A stretch of DNA of 64,000 nt from Rhabdophis nuchalis (Eukaryota; Chordata; Lepidosauria; Squamata; Natricidae). The translations under genes were made by a program, and so were the position numbers. The notes beneath the pieces were generated by a model. That model had not been told where the DNA came from. It worked only from the letters and a program-made list of their open reading frames with translations, and ran no database searches. The stretch covers positions 217,439,462 through 217,503,461 of the forward strand of contig CM077644.1 in the NCBI GenBank assembly GCA_039707465.1. Reading direction: 5' to 3'. Of the stretch, positions 23,923 through 36,780 are shown one piece after another (the first letter of the stretch is position 1; the number at the start of each line of letters is the position of its first letter).

Positions 23923-25740
23923 CTCACTGATTTCCTCTATTCATATCTAGCACTTACGTAACCCTAACATGTTTGTTTGTTTACACAGTTGTTTTGAATG
24001 GTTTGCGCTCCTACCAAATTGTACGATTTATAGATAAATATGTCCGTGTAATTCTCAGTAACCAGAAAAAATGACTAAAAGATAAAATGTTTAGTAGTGA
24101 ACATTAGACCGAATGAAGTTTTTATTGTATGCAAAAGAATATGGTAATTCTAAAACACTTCCTTAAAATTGTAAAGTCTGCAGTGAGAAAGATTAGAAAT
24201 AAATTATGCCATCCTTGGCATCAAAAATATGGGTGATATGTGCAAATGCACAATGCCAGGAACAAATGAAAGCAAATAGAGAATTTGCTATTCTAGAGAG
24301 CTTGTATTGAGATTCTTTGGATTTTTTTCACAGTGTTTTCATAAACGCTGTGAACTTCTGTTACTAGAGACTGGTTGTTCAGTTTTCTTGTAGGATCTGA
24401 ATTTTGGCTGCCACTACCTGCTTAGGAAATATGATTTGTCAATTTGTTTACCTGAGATAATAATAAAAAGAAATTATATTGGCATCAAAAATTACATACT
24501 GCAAGTTTCCTCAACAATATTATTGGAAAATGCATTCTACAATGTAAAGAAAATTTAGTTGGCTCTATTTTATAGATTTTATTAAAAACCATGTTATATA
24601 TTATAATTTGTTGAATAAACGATAATTGATTGGATTTGCATGATATGTACAACCAGTGGGCTTCAAATTTTACAGTTCCATGAGATACTAAAAAGATAAA
24701 TGAACTTGCAAATCTCCATTCCTCATATGAAAAAAAAATCATTTTATTTATGTATACATGTATACACACACAGAGGAGTTTTTAATACATGTGGTATAAC
24801 TGCTTGCTATGGGCTTGCAAAAAAAATGGGCTAAATCATCCTTCCACAATTAGGCAACTTCCATTGCTCCTTTCAAACAATGCAAATATTCAGAGGCTCT
24901 ATTTGCTAAACACATACAATGTGCTAGTTTGGATCCAAAGCAAAAAAAACCCGCAACAGTCCACCCCTATGATATCAGTGCCATGTATTTGTCGTTTGAA
25001 AAGCATCTTATTGAAATGATATAACTGCTCAAGTGTCAGGATTCAGCCCCTTCCTTGAGTCTCTAGTGGTGAAGTAAGTGAGGTGGGGTATCATTTATTT
25101 TTGTCATTAGATTTCAAGGTTGCCTAACTACTTAACAACTCTGGGCAACTTTCAATTAAAACAGAGAAAGCAAGAAATAACAATAGGGAAAAAGAACTGA
25201 TGGAAGGCCACGTCAACACTAAATGAACTAAAACTGTAGGGATTCCACAAGTACTCCATCCTAAGGCCAGTGAGAAGAACTAAGTTTTTAATAGCTTCTT
25301 GAAAGATCTTAGAACAGGAGTTATAAAGCTCTCCAAGGGAATGGCTTAATACATATAGTATGCATACATACAATATGCCTGATATAGCCAGCTGGTTTGC
25401 CCAATGTCATTGCAATGATATAATGCATTCATACATATGCATTCAACACTATGGAAGCAGTGGGAGACTTTGAGGCACAGCATTTCGTAATCAGGAACAA
25501 TGACAACTCAGGATGAACTTTGACAGCCTTCACTTCATTCCATTGCCTTTCATTAAAGGAGCCTTATTTTCTGATCAAGTACTTTAAGATTTTTCTTTCC
25601 ATTTTCTTTCCATTTTAGGGTACAACCTTTGGTCATAGAACTGCATGTAGTCTCCTTGAATAAGATTTCCAGAGTAATTTCAGAGGTTAAAATTAACGGA
25701 TGACCTAAAAAATCAGGAGAATAAACTTCTTATGAACCAT

Positions 25741-25975
25741 ATTTATTTTATTTATTTTATTTTATCAAATTTATACCCCGCCCTTCTCCTTGTTAGGACC
25801 CAGGGAGGCGCACAGGCATCATTAAAAACCATTACAAAAACAATACAAACTCTTAAAAGCATATTAAATTAACCTAAAACCCGTGCTAAAACCCTTTAAA
25901 ACCCTAAAAATTTAAAATTTATAAATATAGTCAGAAACGGGGGGCTACGCTAGGCCGGCTTGTTGGAATATATAG
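25741..25975 (-). mobile_element. L2-like LINE 3' end
   Basis: On plus it starts with a TTTAT-rich tail, then ataccccgcccttctcc and a run of aaaccc-rich UTR ending at ctaggccggcttgttgg. The same order is seen at 39163 and 57338, so the sense strand is minus. Confidence 0.8.
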
Positions 25976-26097
25976 AGAGGGCAAACATTTATTTTAAAAT
26001 AGACAAATTGTACAGCTAGAAAGTTTTCCTCTTGTGTATTTTTTCATTTCTACCTTTTTATTTTAGTTTGAATAGGATTGAATATAATAGGGTATTT

Positions 26098-26386
26098 CAT
26101 TGGTGGGTTACGGATTCAGGCCTGACGTCGCCCACATGGACGCGTGCAGTGCGCGCATGCATTGTACCTGCCAGTGACGCTTCTGCAAGCCTCCGCGATG
26201 CTCCAGCTGCTCGGCGGAGCGTTGTGCAGGTGTTGTGTGTGTGGAAGCGCAAAGGCTTTAAAGGACAGGTAAGGAGCTCGGGTGGGCGGGTGGGCCCTCT
26301 GGAGCACTGTACTGGAACGGTACCCGATACCCCGGGCAGGCTCCTGTATGCCTGTACTGGGGTGTACTGCCTGCAACCCACCACTG
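26098..26386. mobile_element. hAT-like MITE, cagtggtggg family, CpG-rich
   Basis: Ends cattggtgggttacgg and gcaacccaccactg with a perfect 8-bp TSD gggtattt (26090-26097, 26387-26394). The interior is CpG-rich (gacgcgtgcagtgcgcgc), which sets it off from the AT-rich flanks. Confidence 0.87.
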
Positions 26387-27599
26387 GGGTATTTTCTCTC
26401 ATATATACAGTGTGTATAATTGCCTTATTATGAAAATGTTCTGAAGTATAGTATGAAATACTTGTAAAGTTATTCTTAATGATGGGAAATAGTTGACTTT
26501 GTAGTTGCAAGTATTGTGAATTGTATAAGCTATAGAAAGCTGATTAGGTTCTTATAAACCCAACAGGATTTTTCACTTTTTGTTTTAAATAGATGAGTTG
26601 TATGTTGTAGGTCACATTTCAAAGCAGTTTTCTCTATGGCTATGAGTTCTGTTAAGGAAAAAAAAAGATCATTGGAAATATCATTTTGGGTTCATAGAAA
26701 ATATTTCCTATTTTTTGTTCCTTGGTCAGGAAATATGATAATTAACCAAAATAAAGTAGAGAATATCCTTTAATGTAACAGCTCTATTGGTAGATCGGTA
26801 TATATGCATATCTGTACAAACTCAAAATGTGCTTCTTTCTGCTGCCTCTTGTCAAGCAGCCTGGATAAGACTTTAAAAAAATAATTAAGGCATCACTACC
26901 AATATCTTCCAACTTTTGAAATGATAAATATTATAACAACTACTGGTATGTAAGACTCTTTGCAGAAAGCTTTTTACTTTGGTGCTTCATGGAATCGCCA
27001 CAAATGGTTAGTGTTCCATTCATTATTTATTTCTCTGGGATGTACATTTCAAATCAGATTTAGAGCCGAAACGTTTTACATCTCTAGTGTATAAAAGTGC
27101 TGAAAGAGAATATGTATCACAATCGGAATAGTTTTTTTCTAGTTTAAAAGGCTAGCTTTTGTTCTAGAACAAAATACCATGTACTGTATATCCAATTATT
27201 GTTAATTATTGGGCACACAATAACAGATTGTAGTGTGAAGATGCATTATGTTTTAATTTTGTCAATTAAGGGATGTCCATTTTGGCCAATTTCATTTTTC
27301 TGAGAAACAATACATTATTTTCAACATTTCTCAAAATTTTGTAATGCAATTATCCAGTTAAAAGAGAATTTGTAAACATATAATCCATAAAACACAGTTC
27401 AATAACGTGTCTTGCATGGAAAAGATGGCTGCAAAAAGTTACATATATTAGGCAAAACTGCAGTAAAAATCCATGTATTAGGGAAAAGGCTTTTTTAGGA
27501 TGCATTTTTAAAATTCTTCATGAAGAAATAAGATTAACTGAATTTTAAGGTTGGGTGGATTACAAATTTAAGGCATCTTAATAAAATCTATAAATTTTG

Positions 27600-28142
27600 T
27601 TCAAACAAAGTCATAGAATCAAAATCATATGTAATATTAATACCGCTTTATAAAGCCTTAGTAAAATCACAGCTGGCATACTGCATCGAGTTATGGTCAC
27701 CACATTACAAAAAATATGTTGAGACTTTGGGAAAAAGTGCAAAGAAGAGCAAATAAGATGATTAAGGGTGTGGAAGAAGAATGGTTGCAGGATTTGAGTT
27801 TGACTAGATTAGAGAAAAGAAGGACTAGAGGAAACATAATAGCAGTAGGTCAGTATTTGAGAGGCGGCCACAAAGAGGAGGCAGTCAATTTATTTTCCAA
27901 AGCACCAGAGGACAGGACAAGAAAGAGTGGATGGAAACTAATCAAGGAGAGAAACAACCTGGAATTAAGGAGAAACTTCCTAACAGTGAGGAAAATTAAC
28001 CAGTGCAAGAGCTTGCCTTCAGAAGTTGTGGGTGCTTCATCACTGGAGGTTTTTAAGAAGAGACTGGACAGTCACTTGTCTGAAACGGTGTAGGGTCTCC
28101 TGCTTGATCCAAGGTCCCTTCCAGCTGTATTCTGATGAAAGA
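27600..28142 (+). mobile_element. CR1 LINE C-terminus and 3' end
   Basis: The plus strand encodes the end of the CR1 reverse transcriptase, with EKVQRRANKMIKG, LEKRRTRGNIIAV, RNFLTVRKINQ and SLEVFKKRLDSHL, open from about 27716 to 28093. The stop is followed by the CR1 3' signature (gggtctcctgcttgatcc, ggtcccttccagc). 5'-truncated, no complete RT. Confidence 0.9.
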
Positions 28143-28155
28143 TTAAATCAATATG

Positions 28156-28385
28156 ATTTGGGGGAGCTAGTTTGGTGTACTGGTTAATGCACTAGGTTAG
28201 AAACCAGGAGTCTGTAAATTTTAGTCCTGCCTTAAGGCCAAAGCCAGTTGGGTGACCTTGGGCTAGTCTCTATCTTTCATCACTAGAGAAAAAGGCAATG
28301 GCAAACCAATTCTGAAAATGCTACAAAATAAAATGCAAGGACTGATCTAGGCAGTTGCCAAGAGTAAACACTGACTCAAGGCTCC
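28156..28385 (+). mobile_element. tRNA-derived SINE
   Basis: tRNA-like head ggtgtactggttaatgc, then aaccaggagtctg, gggtgaccttgggc, and a body with aggcaatggcaaacc. Same broad family as the minus-strand copy at 11940. Confidence 0.75.
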
Positions 28386-28905
28386 CCAAAGCATTGATAA
28401 TTTGCTCACCATATTTGCTTGTATGGGAGACCTGAATGCAATGATCACCCCCACTCCCAAAAGAAATAAGAAAAAAGGTGATGAACAGGTAAAAAACCAT
28501 GTTCCCAACTTTTGACATTATTTGCCAAGGTTTCTATTTCTGACTAAAAGCAGTCTTGTGAATTTGGCATTGTACACGAATGTTCATGTGATTGTAAATT
28601 CCATTTACCTTACATTCCAAAATGGGCAGAGGTAGGTTTAAAAAGTCTGTATTTCTCTCACATTATGCTAGTGCGAAGTTCTGTATAAAATACAAGGATA
28701 CAAAAATGTGTATACTATAAGACATAACTCATTGCCAAATGTTACTTGTAATGATAAAATGTAAGATTATGGTACTATTGTCAGATCCCAGATATTTTTA
28801 CAGGGACACTGGCATTTTGGTGGGAGAAGTAGGGAGGAACGGAGTGATCTCTATATGAAGTATCTGTTTCCCTGCAATGACGTTGTGTGGGAGGGGTTTG
28901 TTAGC

Positions 28906-29606
28906 TGTTGTGGCCCAGCAGGGACCGGCTGAACTGATGATGGACTCTGATAGTGATCAACAATGTGCGTCTGCCCTGGAAGTTGAGGAAGACCCTGGGG
29001 GGTGTTAAGAGTCAGAGCAGGGACCAGAGAGGCTGGTTGACCCCCAGGAGGTGTCTGAGTCATGGAGCAGTGGGGAGGATCAAAGGCAGTTTATCCCTGA
29101 TGCTAGAGTAAGAAGAGCTGAGAAGCGGAAGCAGCAACTCCTTAGGCAGGTTCACAGACGGTGATTAAGCACCAGGTGGTTGTTGATTGGCCTCTCCCAA
29201 GAGAGCGTATAGGTGAGGCGATGGGAGGGGACATTTGCAGGAAATAACCGTTCAGAAAAGAGCCATGAATGTCTGTCTGTGAGTTCAAGCCTGTGCCTGT
29301 TCTGTGAAGGAGTTTTGAATGTCTGCGTGAAAGGTCGCTGTGGAGCTAAGCTTGTGCCGTGAGTGTTCTGGGCTCTCAGCGAAAAGACTGGTTATCTTGC
29401 TTAATTAACAGTGGCCAACAGCCAAGTCTGGGTTATTGTTTATTTGGAGGTTAGCATAGCTTTAAATAGTTGGTTTTAAGTGAGAAGCTTCAGTTCTTGC
29501 CTAGATGTCTTGTTATCACAAACCTTTCAATAAAAGTTCATTTTGGAACAACTGCAATTTCAAGAGTCCTGTATTCTTGGGAAGATTGGAGAGGCAAGAA
29601 CTTACA
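28906..29606 (+). mobile_element. LTR-like block (probable solo LTR)
   Basis: Starts tgttgtggcccagca, ends ggcaagaacttaca, with caataaaag at about 29528 followed by a short U5-like region ending in CA. The order suits a retrotransposon LTR on plus. No TSD was found for these ends; an alternative start is tgtcagatccc at 28789. Open frames inside look non-coding. Confidence 0.5.
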
Positions 29607-31545
29607 GGTATTCACCTTTACAGCTGGAATAATTCAAGGCCTGTCTACTTAAATGTCTGCTTCTTCAATGATGAACCTATCCATTAAAATCTGTAGAAAA
29701 GTCCAAAATCCTTCCATAAAGCAAAGTGAGATACTGAAGAAATGGTATAAAAGGTTTTTCAAAACATGGAGCCAAATTTTGCACCCCAAATGTATTGACA
29801 AATATGTACATACATTTTAAAGCCTTATTTTTAAGCATCACATTGCTCAAACATGTTTTCTTTGTTGTCTACCCTTCCATGTACAGTTAAAGCATTTTCT
29901 CTATCTTCTCTACAGCTGGATTTCTCGTGTGCATGGGTATAATGGCATTGAAATAAACAGAACATCTCGTGGCATTAAAAATCATTAGCATTCTTTGACA
30001 TGTTACATACAAAGTGAAAAGCACTCCTGAGGACTGAGGATTCTTCATCAGATTTGGCATGATGTATTATGTCCATCTTTAGTCCTAGAGTTAGAGAGGT
30101 TGTCTCCTTTTACATATTTAACCCCATAGTAACAATAGCTATGGCAGGCGTAGAAGTACATGGCAAGTTTTATATTTAGAACCACTGTACAACTCATAAG
30201 TGAAGATGCAAAAGAGTTTGACAGGAAAATGTTTTCGTGATTTTAGTGGAGGAAATCTAGGCATGTTTCCAGTTCTTTGAGGCATATTGATGATTTTGGC
30301 ACAAATTGTGTAACAGTAATTCTTTTTCACATAAAACAAATTTCTGGATGAAAATGTTCAAGTGCATAAGTTACTAGTGCTATTTGTGGTCAATCGTGAA
30401 TTTGCATAAAGGAAATTCACATATACTGTAGCAAGGGAAATCTGTGAGTACTGCAATATTAATATTAATTATTAATGAGTACTGCACTACTTTAAATTGG
30501 CTGTAAAGTAAGATATTTGTAGGATTAATTGAATTTCTCTCTGCATTTGTTCACCGCCATTCTCTTTCTCCCAAACTAGTCTCCCCCCCCCCTCTCTCTC
30601 TATCTCTCCACGCATGCATGAAGGCTCACATGTGTGTTCACCCACAGAAAACTAGACTATTTGCAGAACTCCAGACTCACCTGTTTGTTTAAAATGTATT
30701 AATTACTATTGAATTCAGTGGCTTTCACTGTCAGATAAGTATGCTGGATGGGAAATGGATCTATTTAACCCAGCTAAAGGATGCAGCCAAGAAAAAGCAT
30801 TAAAATTCTGCCATAATCTGACTTGTATTATTATTTTTATCAGCCATCAATGCCAAATTATATAGGGTTATCACTTTTAGCTTGCATCTGAGATGTAGCA
30901 CCCAGGATAGTATCACTGAATCATCAGCTATCAGCAATGAAAATTTCATAAGTGGTTTGCTTGTTTTTTGAGGATATTTTGAAGAGGGTGGAGCAAGCCT
31001 TAAAAAAATCTAGAATGTACAGAGACAAAACTTATGAACGAATGGCTTAGAAGCATGTAATTAAATATCATAAAAGCAACCAAGTCCATATTTTTCCCCA
31101 TGGAAAGCTTAAAATTTCCTGAACCATTACTGCCTTGAGTGTTTCAACATCATCTAGCATACTTCTGTACTCATTAAAATCTCATTTTGACTAACACTGA
31201 ACAGCTTGAAATTTCCTTTTTAAAGATACATATGTACATTATCAGATTCAGCTAGTGAAGGGCAATCAGTATAATGCTTAAAAGGAAATTACCTATAAAT
31301 ATACTATTTCCCCTTATAATTGCAACGGCGCTATTATCTTAAATGAAAAATAATAAAAATATGGATAAGTAGCTTCCTCGATAGGTTCAGTGGAATTTGC
31401 ATATGGACAATTAGTCCTAATTTACGAGTAAAATGAAGGCTGTTCATCTCTGTGTTTCTCAATCTTTTGACAACTTGAAGATGTGTGGAGATCACACTCC
31501 TTTAGTTTGTCAAGGTTATAAATCACTGGTCTAGATACCTCTAAG

Positions 31546-31704
31546 CAGAGGTGGATTTCTATTGGTTTGGCCCAGATTGGGTGAACTGGTATTGGCGGCA
31601 GCAGGAGGCTCCGCCTGGATGCTTCTTCACATGCACAGAAGCTTCTCTCACATGCGTGCATGCAGAAGCAAATCATTAGTAATGCGAATTGAAGCCCACC
31701 ACTG
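31546..31704. mobile_element. hAT-like MITE, cagtggtggg group
   Basis: Ends cagaggtggatttct and gaagcccaccactg; weak TSD (cctctaag/tccctaaa). It lies 9 bp from the next hAT element, whose TSD occupies the gap. Confidence 0.6.
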
Positions 31705-31713
31705 TCCCTAAAG

Positions 31714-32275
31714 CAGTGGTTCTCAGTTATTTTCTGTCAGGCCCCCCCTAGGAAGAAGAAAACATTTCGCGCCCCCCCAGCTCCGGAAAGCGCCCCTCCC
31801 AGCCCCGGAAAGCGCTCCCCCAGCCCCGGGGCTGCCCCCTCCCTTCTTTCCCTCGCCTCCTTCCGAGCCAAGGATATTTATTCTCCTTGGTGCCGCCGTT
31901 GCCTTCTCTGCATGGCCCGAGCGCCTGTTCCTTACTGCGATGGTCTCAGCAGCTCCCAGCGCTCCCAACGCAGCCAGTCGAAAGCCGGGAGGGAGGCCGC
32001 TTTTCCACGCCGTGGAAGGGGGTCGCCTCTCTCCCGGCTTTCGACTGGCCGCGTCCAGGCGGGCAGCGGGCAAGAGCCGTGAGCGGGCAAGTCGGGCGGC
32101 GCGCTGGGAGCTGCTAAGCCGGGCGGCGCGCTGGGAGCTGCTAAGGAACAGGCGCTCGGGCCATGCGGAGAATGCAACGGTGGTATCGGTCTTTCCGGGT
32201 GTGCGGCTCCGCGCCCCCCCTTACAGAGACTCGCGCCCCCCTAGGGGGGCGCGCCCCACTATTTCAGAAACTCTG
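31714..32275. mobile_element. CpG-rich foldback hAT element
   Basis: Ends cagtggttctcagtt and atttcagaaactctg with TSD ccctaaag/ccctaatg (7 of 8). Subterminal C-runs (gcgccccccc) pair with G/C runs at the other side. Inside are stacked inverted repeats: 31911-31934 with 32142-32165, a cagcagctcccagcgc pair, and cagtcgaaagccggga (about 31975) with its complement (about 32031). A 34-bp unit, gggcggcgcgctgggagctg plus flanks, is tandemly doubled at about 32094-32143. No transposase. Confidence 0.8.
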
Positions 32276-32284
32276 CCCTAATGC

Positions 32285-32436
32285 CATTTGCAGGGAATCA
32301 TAAGGAGGCGAACACATGTGCTTGGGAATACCCTGAAGCAAATGGGGAGCCACTGTGTGAGACAGAATGCTGGACTGGATGGGCTGTGGCCTGTTCCAGC
32401 AAGGCTATTCTTATGTTCTTATGTTCTTATATGAAG
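32285..32436 (+). mobile_element. CR1-type LINE or SINE 3' tail
   Basis: Contains gctggactggatggg, cctgttccagcaaggc and a terminal repeat of ttatgttc, an octamer-type tail typical of CR1-group elements. Confidence 0.6.
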
Positions 32437-33648
32437 AAAATTAGAAAAGGATTTTAAATCGAACTGGTCCCTTGAAAGACTTTTCCCTTTAAAGCAGAAA
32501 AACTGCCATAATGTTGTAGTCCTTAAAGTGTTTTGTACACTGTTAGAGATATAGAGAAGTGAATTAAGTTAATTATAACAATGTCCCGAAGGATGAATGT
32601 GATATTAGATGGATAATAAGATGTATTTTAAAACATTGAAACCAAAGAGTTACAAACATGTCATTTTGGAAAATAGAACAAGTTGGATTAGATGTTTCTT
32701 GTTGTTATTATCTTTCATCCATATTATTCTTTTGAATCATATGTCTCTAGATTATAATTCCTGAAGACGAACAGTTTTATTTTTCTAAAAAGCACTTTGG
32801 GAGCATTAGAAGTGGAATTACTTAGAATATCAATTTTGATTTTAGGCTCTTTTACTAAGTCAACTGAAATAATTAAACATAGTTTCAAAGGGCTTTTAAA
32901 TTAAACCTGGATGAATGAATATAAGGGAATCAAAATATTGTAGCTTCTAAGATATTGCTTTTGCTTTGATTTCTTCCTCATGAGAGGTGATGGTTGAAAA
33001 AAATAAGAATATCATTAATGACTAAGCCAACAATGATTTATCTCACTGATTAGTTTTCACCAAAGAAACAAATACTTTTAAAGCCTATGAGAATTAACTT
33101 CAGGTGAAATGAGAACCTCTGGAAAACAACAGCAGAAGATGTAACTTGTCTCTTTGAGTCATTGCTGAAAGATTTGGAAGACTGAAAAAGGAAAAAAATA
33201 ACAAAAATTGACGTAGAATAAATACAGAATGAATGCAACATCTAATAATGACATCTCTGAGTGCTCCAACCAAATGCTAAACATCTGGTAATTCACCACT
33301 AGTAAATATTAAATAATTTCTGGAAGTTTTTCTCTAATGAGATGCTTTAAAACAGATTGCTTACTTACTTTAACACATGGTAAACATCACTTTGTAGTCA
33401 AAATTATGATGATTAAAGAATGTATGTTATCTGCTATTTTGATTAATGGTTATAATAAGAACAAGCATAAAAGTTGTGAATGACAGCTATTTAGCTTAAT
33501 TTGGACTTAATGCAACTATGTCTTCTAAATGAAAGATGATTTAGATTTTGGCATTAAGATGTCTAGCCATGGAAAAGTTTGCTTTTGGCAGCATTGGGAT
33601 TACATCCAAACTCTAATGCAGAGAATCAGTTTGCCATTTGGAGTTATA

Positions 33649-34013
33649 CAAATAGTTCTCCACTTATAACAGGTTAGTAACAGATTAAAGTTACGATAGA
33701 CTCCAAAAACAGGACTTACCAGCCAGTTTCAAATTCTGATGGCAAACTCCCCCATAATCATGTGACCGCAACTGGCCAACCTCTATGACCATTTGCAATA
33801 GAATAGTCACATGACCATGATTTACAATATTTCCTAGCGTTTACTTTGCCATAGTGAACAATGCTATTTTTGTTTAACAACTGTCACATTTGCTTAACAA
33901 CCCCCACAAAAGTTGTAAAATCAGGTGCAGTCAAGTGGTGACACCCTTATGACCATCAGGATTTATGAATGAAATTGTGGGCTCACTTACTAACTTTAGT
34001 CAAGGACTACTTG
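33649..34013 (-). mobile_element. Tigger-like MITE, old copy
   Basis: Starts after TA with caaatagttctccactt, ends gtcaaggactacttg. The interior has the family's atgtgaccg, caactgtcac and cttaacaac blocks in the 53072 orientation. Confidence 0.65.
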
Positions 34014-35489
34014 TGTGCAGCTGTACACAAATAAATTTAAAATCAAGTAGATTCCCAATTGGTTTGGCTCTAAAATGTTTTCTTTTCTGATGGTAGATAA
34101 CCAATGTAATTTAAATTTTATATCAACCTCCTGAAGCAATCTAATCAAAAAGAAAGCTTAACATTTTTACTTATTACATTTTTAGGTCAGAGCTTGAGGC
34201 CAAGTATAGAAATGTTTTGAAAACATTCTATGTTAAAATAGACAATATCTATAAAATGCTCTATATAAAGTACTCTATGTTTTAGGAAGTGTCACTTTTA
34301 ATTCTTTTATACCTCCGTGTGAAGAAAACTGACAAAAAAGCAGGACCTAGTTACTACATTTTAAGTATTCCTCTTTGTACACCAATTTTAGCAAGAAAAG
34401 ATTGCAAAAAATAAAAATGAATGAAAGAACATGAATAATCACTAAAAATATGGTTGCAAAAGCCACGTGTTGCAGTATATGTCCACCACACCAGAATTCA
34501 TGGAAGAGGTTATTTGTACTACACAGAAATTACCAAGCCTCTAACTTTTTTGTATTATATACTGTCAATATCTTCGCCATGCTGACTTGGTCAACTGAAA
34601 TGCAACATGATTTGGAGGATCACAAGTTTTATCATTCCTGCTAAAATAACATGATAAATCTATATTTACTTACAATATAAATATTTATTTTACCTATATT
34701 TATTGAAACATTACTATTTGAAAAAATATAGGAAATGTCACAATATTTAAGCAGTTTGTAAAAGAACATTTTTTCATTCTATTTTCCATTTTTAATTAAG
34801 TTCTCTAACTCATTTTAATTTTTTAATGAAATTAAAGCTTTCATTTTGAGAAGTGTTTATGTTCCTGAATTTTATTCTTTCTCTCAAAAAAAGTTTTGTC
34901 CCCCATAACAACAAATGACAAAGCACCATGTAAAATGGTTAAAATGTCAACTGTCAATGTATACAGTAACAAAATTTCAAATTTCCTTTCAAACTCTATC
35001 ATTTCCATGCCCAATATTGTAGTACAGCTCTTTCAGAACTGTTTTTGTTAAAAGAGAGTCAAATATTTTTAGCTTGCATAAGCTGAACTATTAAATATTC
35101 CCATTTATTTTCTTTCTGGCCTTTATGTACATAAAATGTGGTCTAGTTTTATTTTCAGTTATAAATCCAAAGATAGCATTATGTGAGCCAAGGGCATTCC
35201 TGCTTCACAAAATGACTTCCATACACCTATAGTAACCTTTGTTCATAATGATGTTCTGTACTCAAGGATTCTCTACCTCTCAGAAATTGATTTTGTGAGA
35301 GTGCAAGAACTGGAAATGCTGCCACCTGCAAAGCTCTCCGTGTTCAGGCTGTAACTATTTGTGGGATCACCACCTCCAGTAACATCTCCCATCCCTGATA
35401 AAAACCAATAGGTTGGGCTGTCTCCATAGGCCCTTCAGTTGCAGGTACTGTGTCAATCTGTTTTCTTTAGAAATAGAATGGGAATTGGA

Positions 35490-35592
35490 AATGGAAAAGA
35501 ATACTTTATTGGCCAAGTGTGATTGGAACACACAAGAAATTTGCCCCCCGTGCATAAGCTTTCAGTATAGATACAAGCAACAAAGTGATAAA
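35490..35592. repeat. unnamed interspersed repeat, left part
   Basis: Contains ctttattggccaagtgtg and cataagctttcagta. It appears to continue at 36610 after the Helitron, so the Helitron inserted into it. Confidence 0.45.
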
Positions 35593-35905
35593 TCTATATA
35601 AATAAAAATGTAAAGTAGTTTGTATGAAGCAGCTAATCTCAAAAACTACTGCACCGATTTACACCAAATTTTGACACAATGTTCCCAAGGACTTCCGATA
35701 ATAGAATACGTACTCATTTTGTGCCTAGCACACATGTGTCATGTGCAAGGTACACAAATGTAAAATGTACCCACTGATCATGTTTTCACCTCCCTGAAGC
35801 CCCGCCCAGGCTGCTTTTCAACTGTCATTTCCTCAGCACTGTATGAAAGCCTAAAAGTGCCAAAACACAGAGGATAGCAAGCTCCCAGGTGGCCTATAGA
35901 GAGAG

Positions 35906-35985
35906 AGGGGGAGAAATACAGTTTAATAAAAGAGGGACTAGGGGAGACATGATAGCAGCCTTCCAATATGTCAGGAGTTGCCACT
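35906..35985 (+). pseudogene. captured CR1 fragment
   Basis: Reads KRGTRGDMIAAFQYV, matching the CR1 block KRRTRGNIIAVGQYL encoded at about 27810. About 80 bp, now inside the Helitron. Confidence 0.65.
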
Positions 35986-36510
35986 ACCTACCTACTGTAT
36001 TTCTCCCTCTCTGTCTATCCCTCTACTTACCTACCTACTGTATTTCTTCCTTTCTCCCTCTATCTACCTACCTACCTACCTACTGTATTTCTCCCTCTCT
36101 GTCTATCCCCCTATCTACCTACTAGGTAGATAGGGGGATAGACAGAGAGGGAGAAATACAGTAGGTAGGTAGGTAGGTAGATAGGTAGAGGGAGAAAGGA
36201 AGAAATACAGTAGGTAGGTAAGTAGAGGGATAGACAGAAAGGGAGAAATACAGTAGGTAGGCAGGTAGGTAAGTAGGTGGATAGATAGGGAGAAATACAG
36301 TGGGTAGGTAGGTAGGTAGAGGAATTGAGAGAGAGGGAGAAATACAGTAGGTAGATAGGTAGAGGGATAGATAGGGAGAAATAAAGTATGTAGGTAGGTA
36401 GATAGAGGGAGAAAGAAAGAAATACAGTAGGTAGGTAGGTAGAAGGATAGATAGGGAGAAATACGGTAGGTAGGTAGGTAGGTAGGTAGGTAGGTAGGTA
36501 GGGGGTTATA
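35985..36510. repeat. palindromic GGTA/GATA minisatellite
   Basis: A compound repeat of units like gagaaatacagtaggtaggt with GATAGA spacers. The first about 135 bp (35985-36119) is the near-exact reverse complement of the next about 135 bp (36124-36260), with a centre near 36121 and only a small indel. Confidence 0.9.
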
Positions 36511-36609
36511 TGGTGGTGGTGTGTATGTGTGCAGGTATAGATCTACACACAGGTTGGTTGGCCGTTTAACCAGACTGGGCCACAGCAACGCGTGGCCGGG
36601 TATAGCTAG

Positions 36610-36780
36610 TCATAAGATACAATCATAAATCATAAGATACAACCAACAAAATGATGGTCATAAGATACCAATAAGAGAAGGTAATAAGAAAGATGAGAAG
36701 GATAATAGTGATATAGTCCTGCTACATGATTAGGCATGGACAGTGCTGTGGGAATTATGTGTTTAGCAGACTGATGGAAT
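36610..36780. repeat. unnamed interspersed repeat, right part
   Basis: Resumes after the Helitron with cataagatacaa repeats and gtgggaattatgtgtttagcag. Confidence 0.4.

Larger units (their letters stand above)
35593..36609 (+). mobile_element. non-autonomous Helitron with captured sequence
   Basis: Begins TC (tctatataaataaaaatg) after an A and ends CTAG (gggtatagctag) before a T, as rolling-circle Helitrons do. About 12 bp before the 3' end is a GC hairpin, ggccac/gtggcc. There is no TIR or TSD and no Rep/helicase gene. The interior holds an ordinary left segment, a short LINE fragment (35906-35985) and a 525-bp minisatellite. Confidence 0.8.

Noticed and set aside
26032..26510. Overlapping frames on both strands of 133 and 137 codons
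   Set aside because: Cover the CpG-rich MITE at 26098-26386 and its flanks; no coding signature.
28851..29063. Pro/Gln-rich minus-strand frame
   Set aside because: Lies antisense mostly inside the LTR-like block; no independent support.
31723..32281. Several Arg/Pro-rich open frames
   Set aside because: They fall wholly inside the GC-rich foldback hAT and follow from its composition.
36115..36588. 157-codon minus-strand frame rich in Tyr/Leu/Pro/Thr
   Set aside because: Translation of the Helitron minisatellite.
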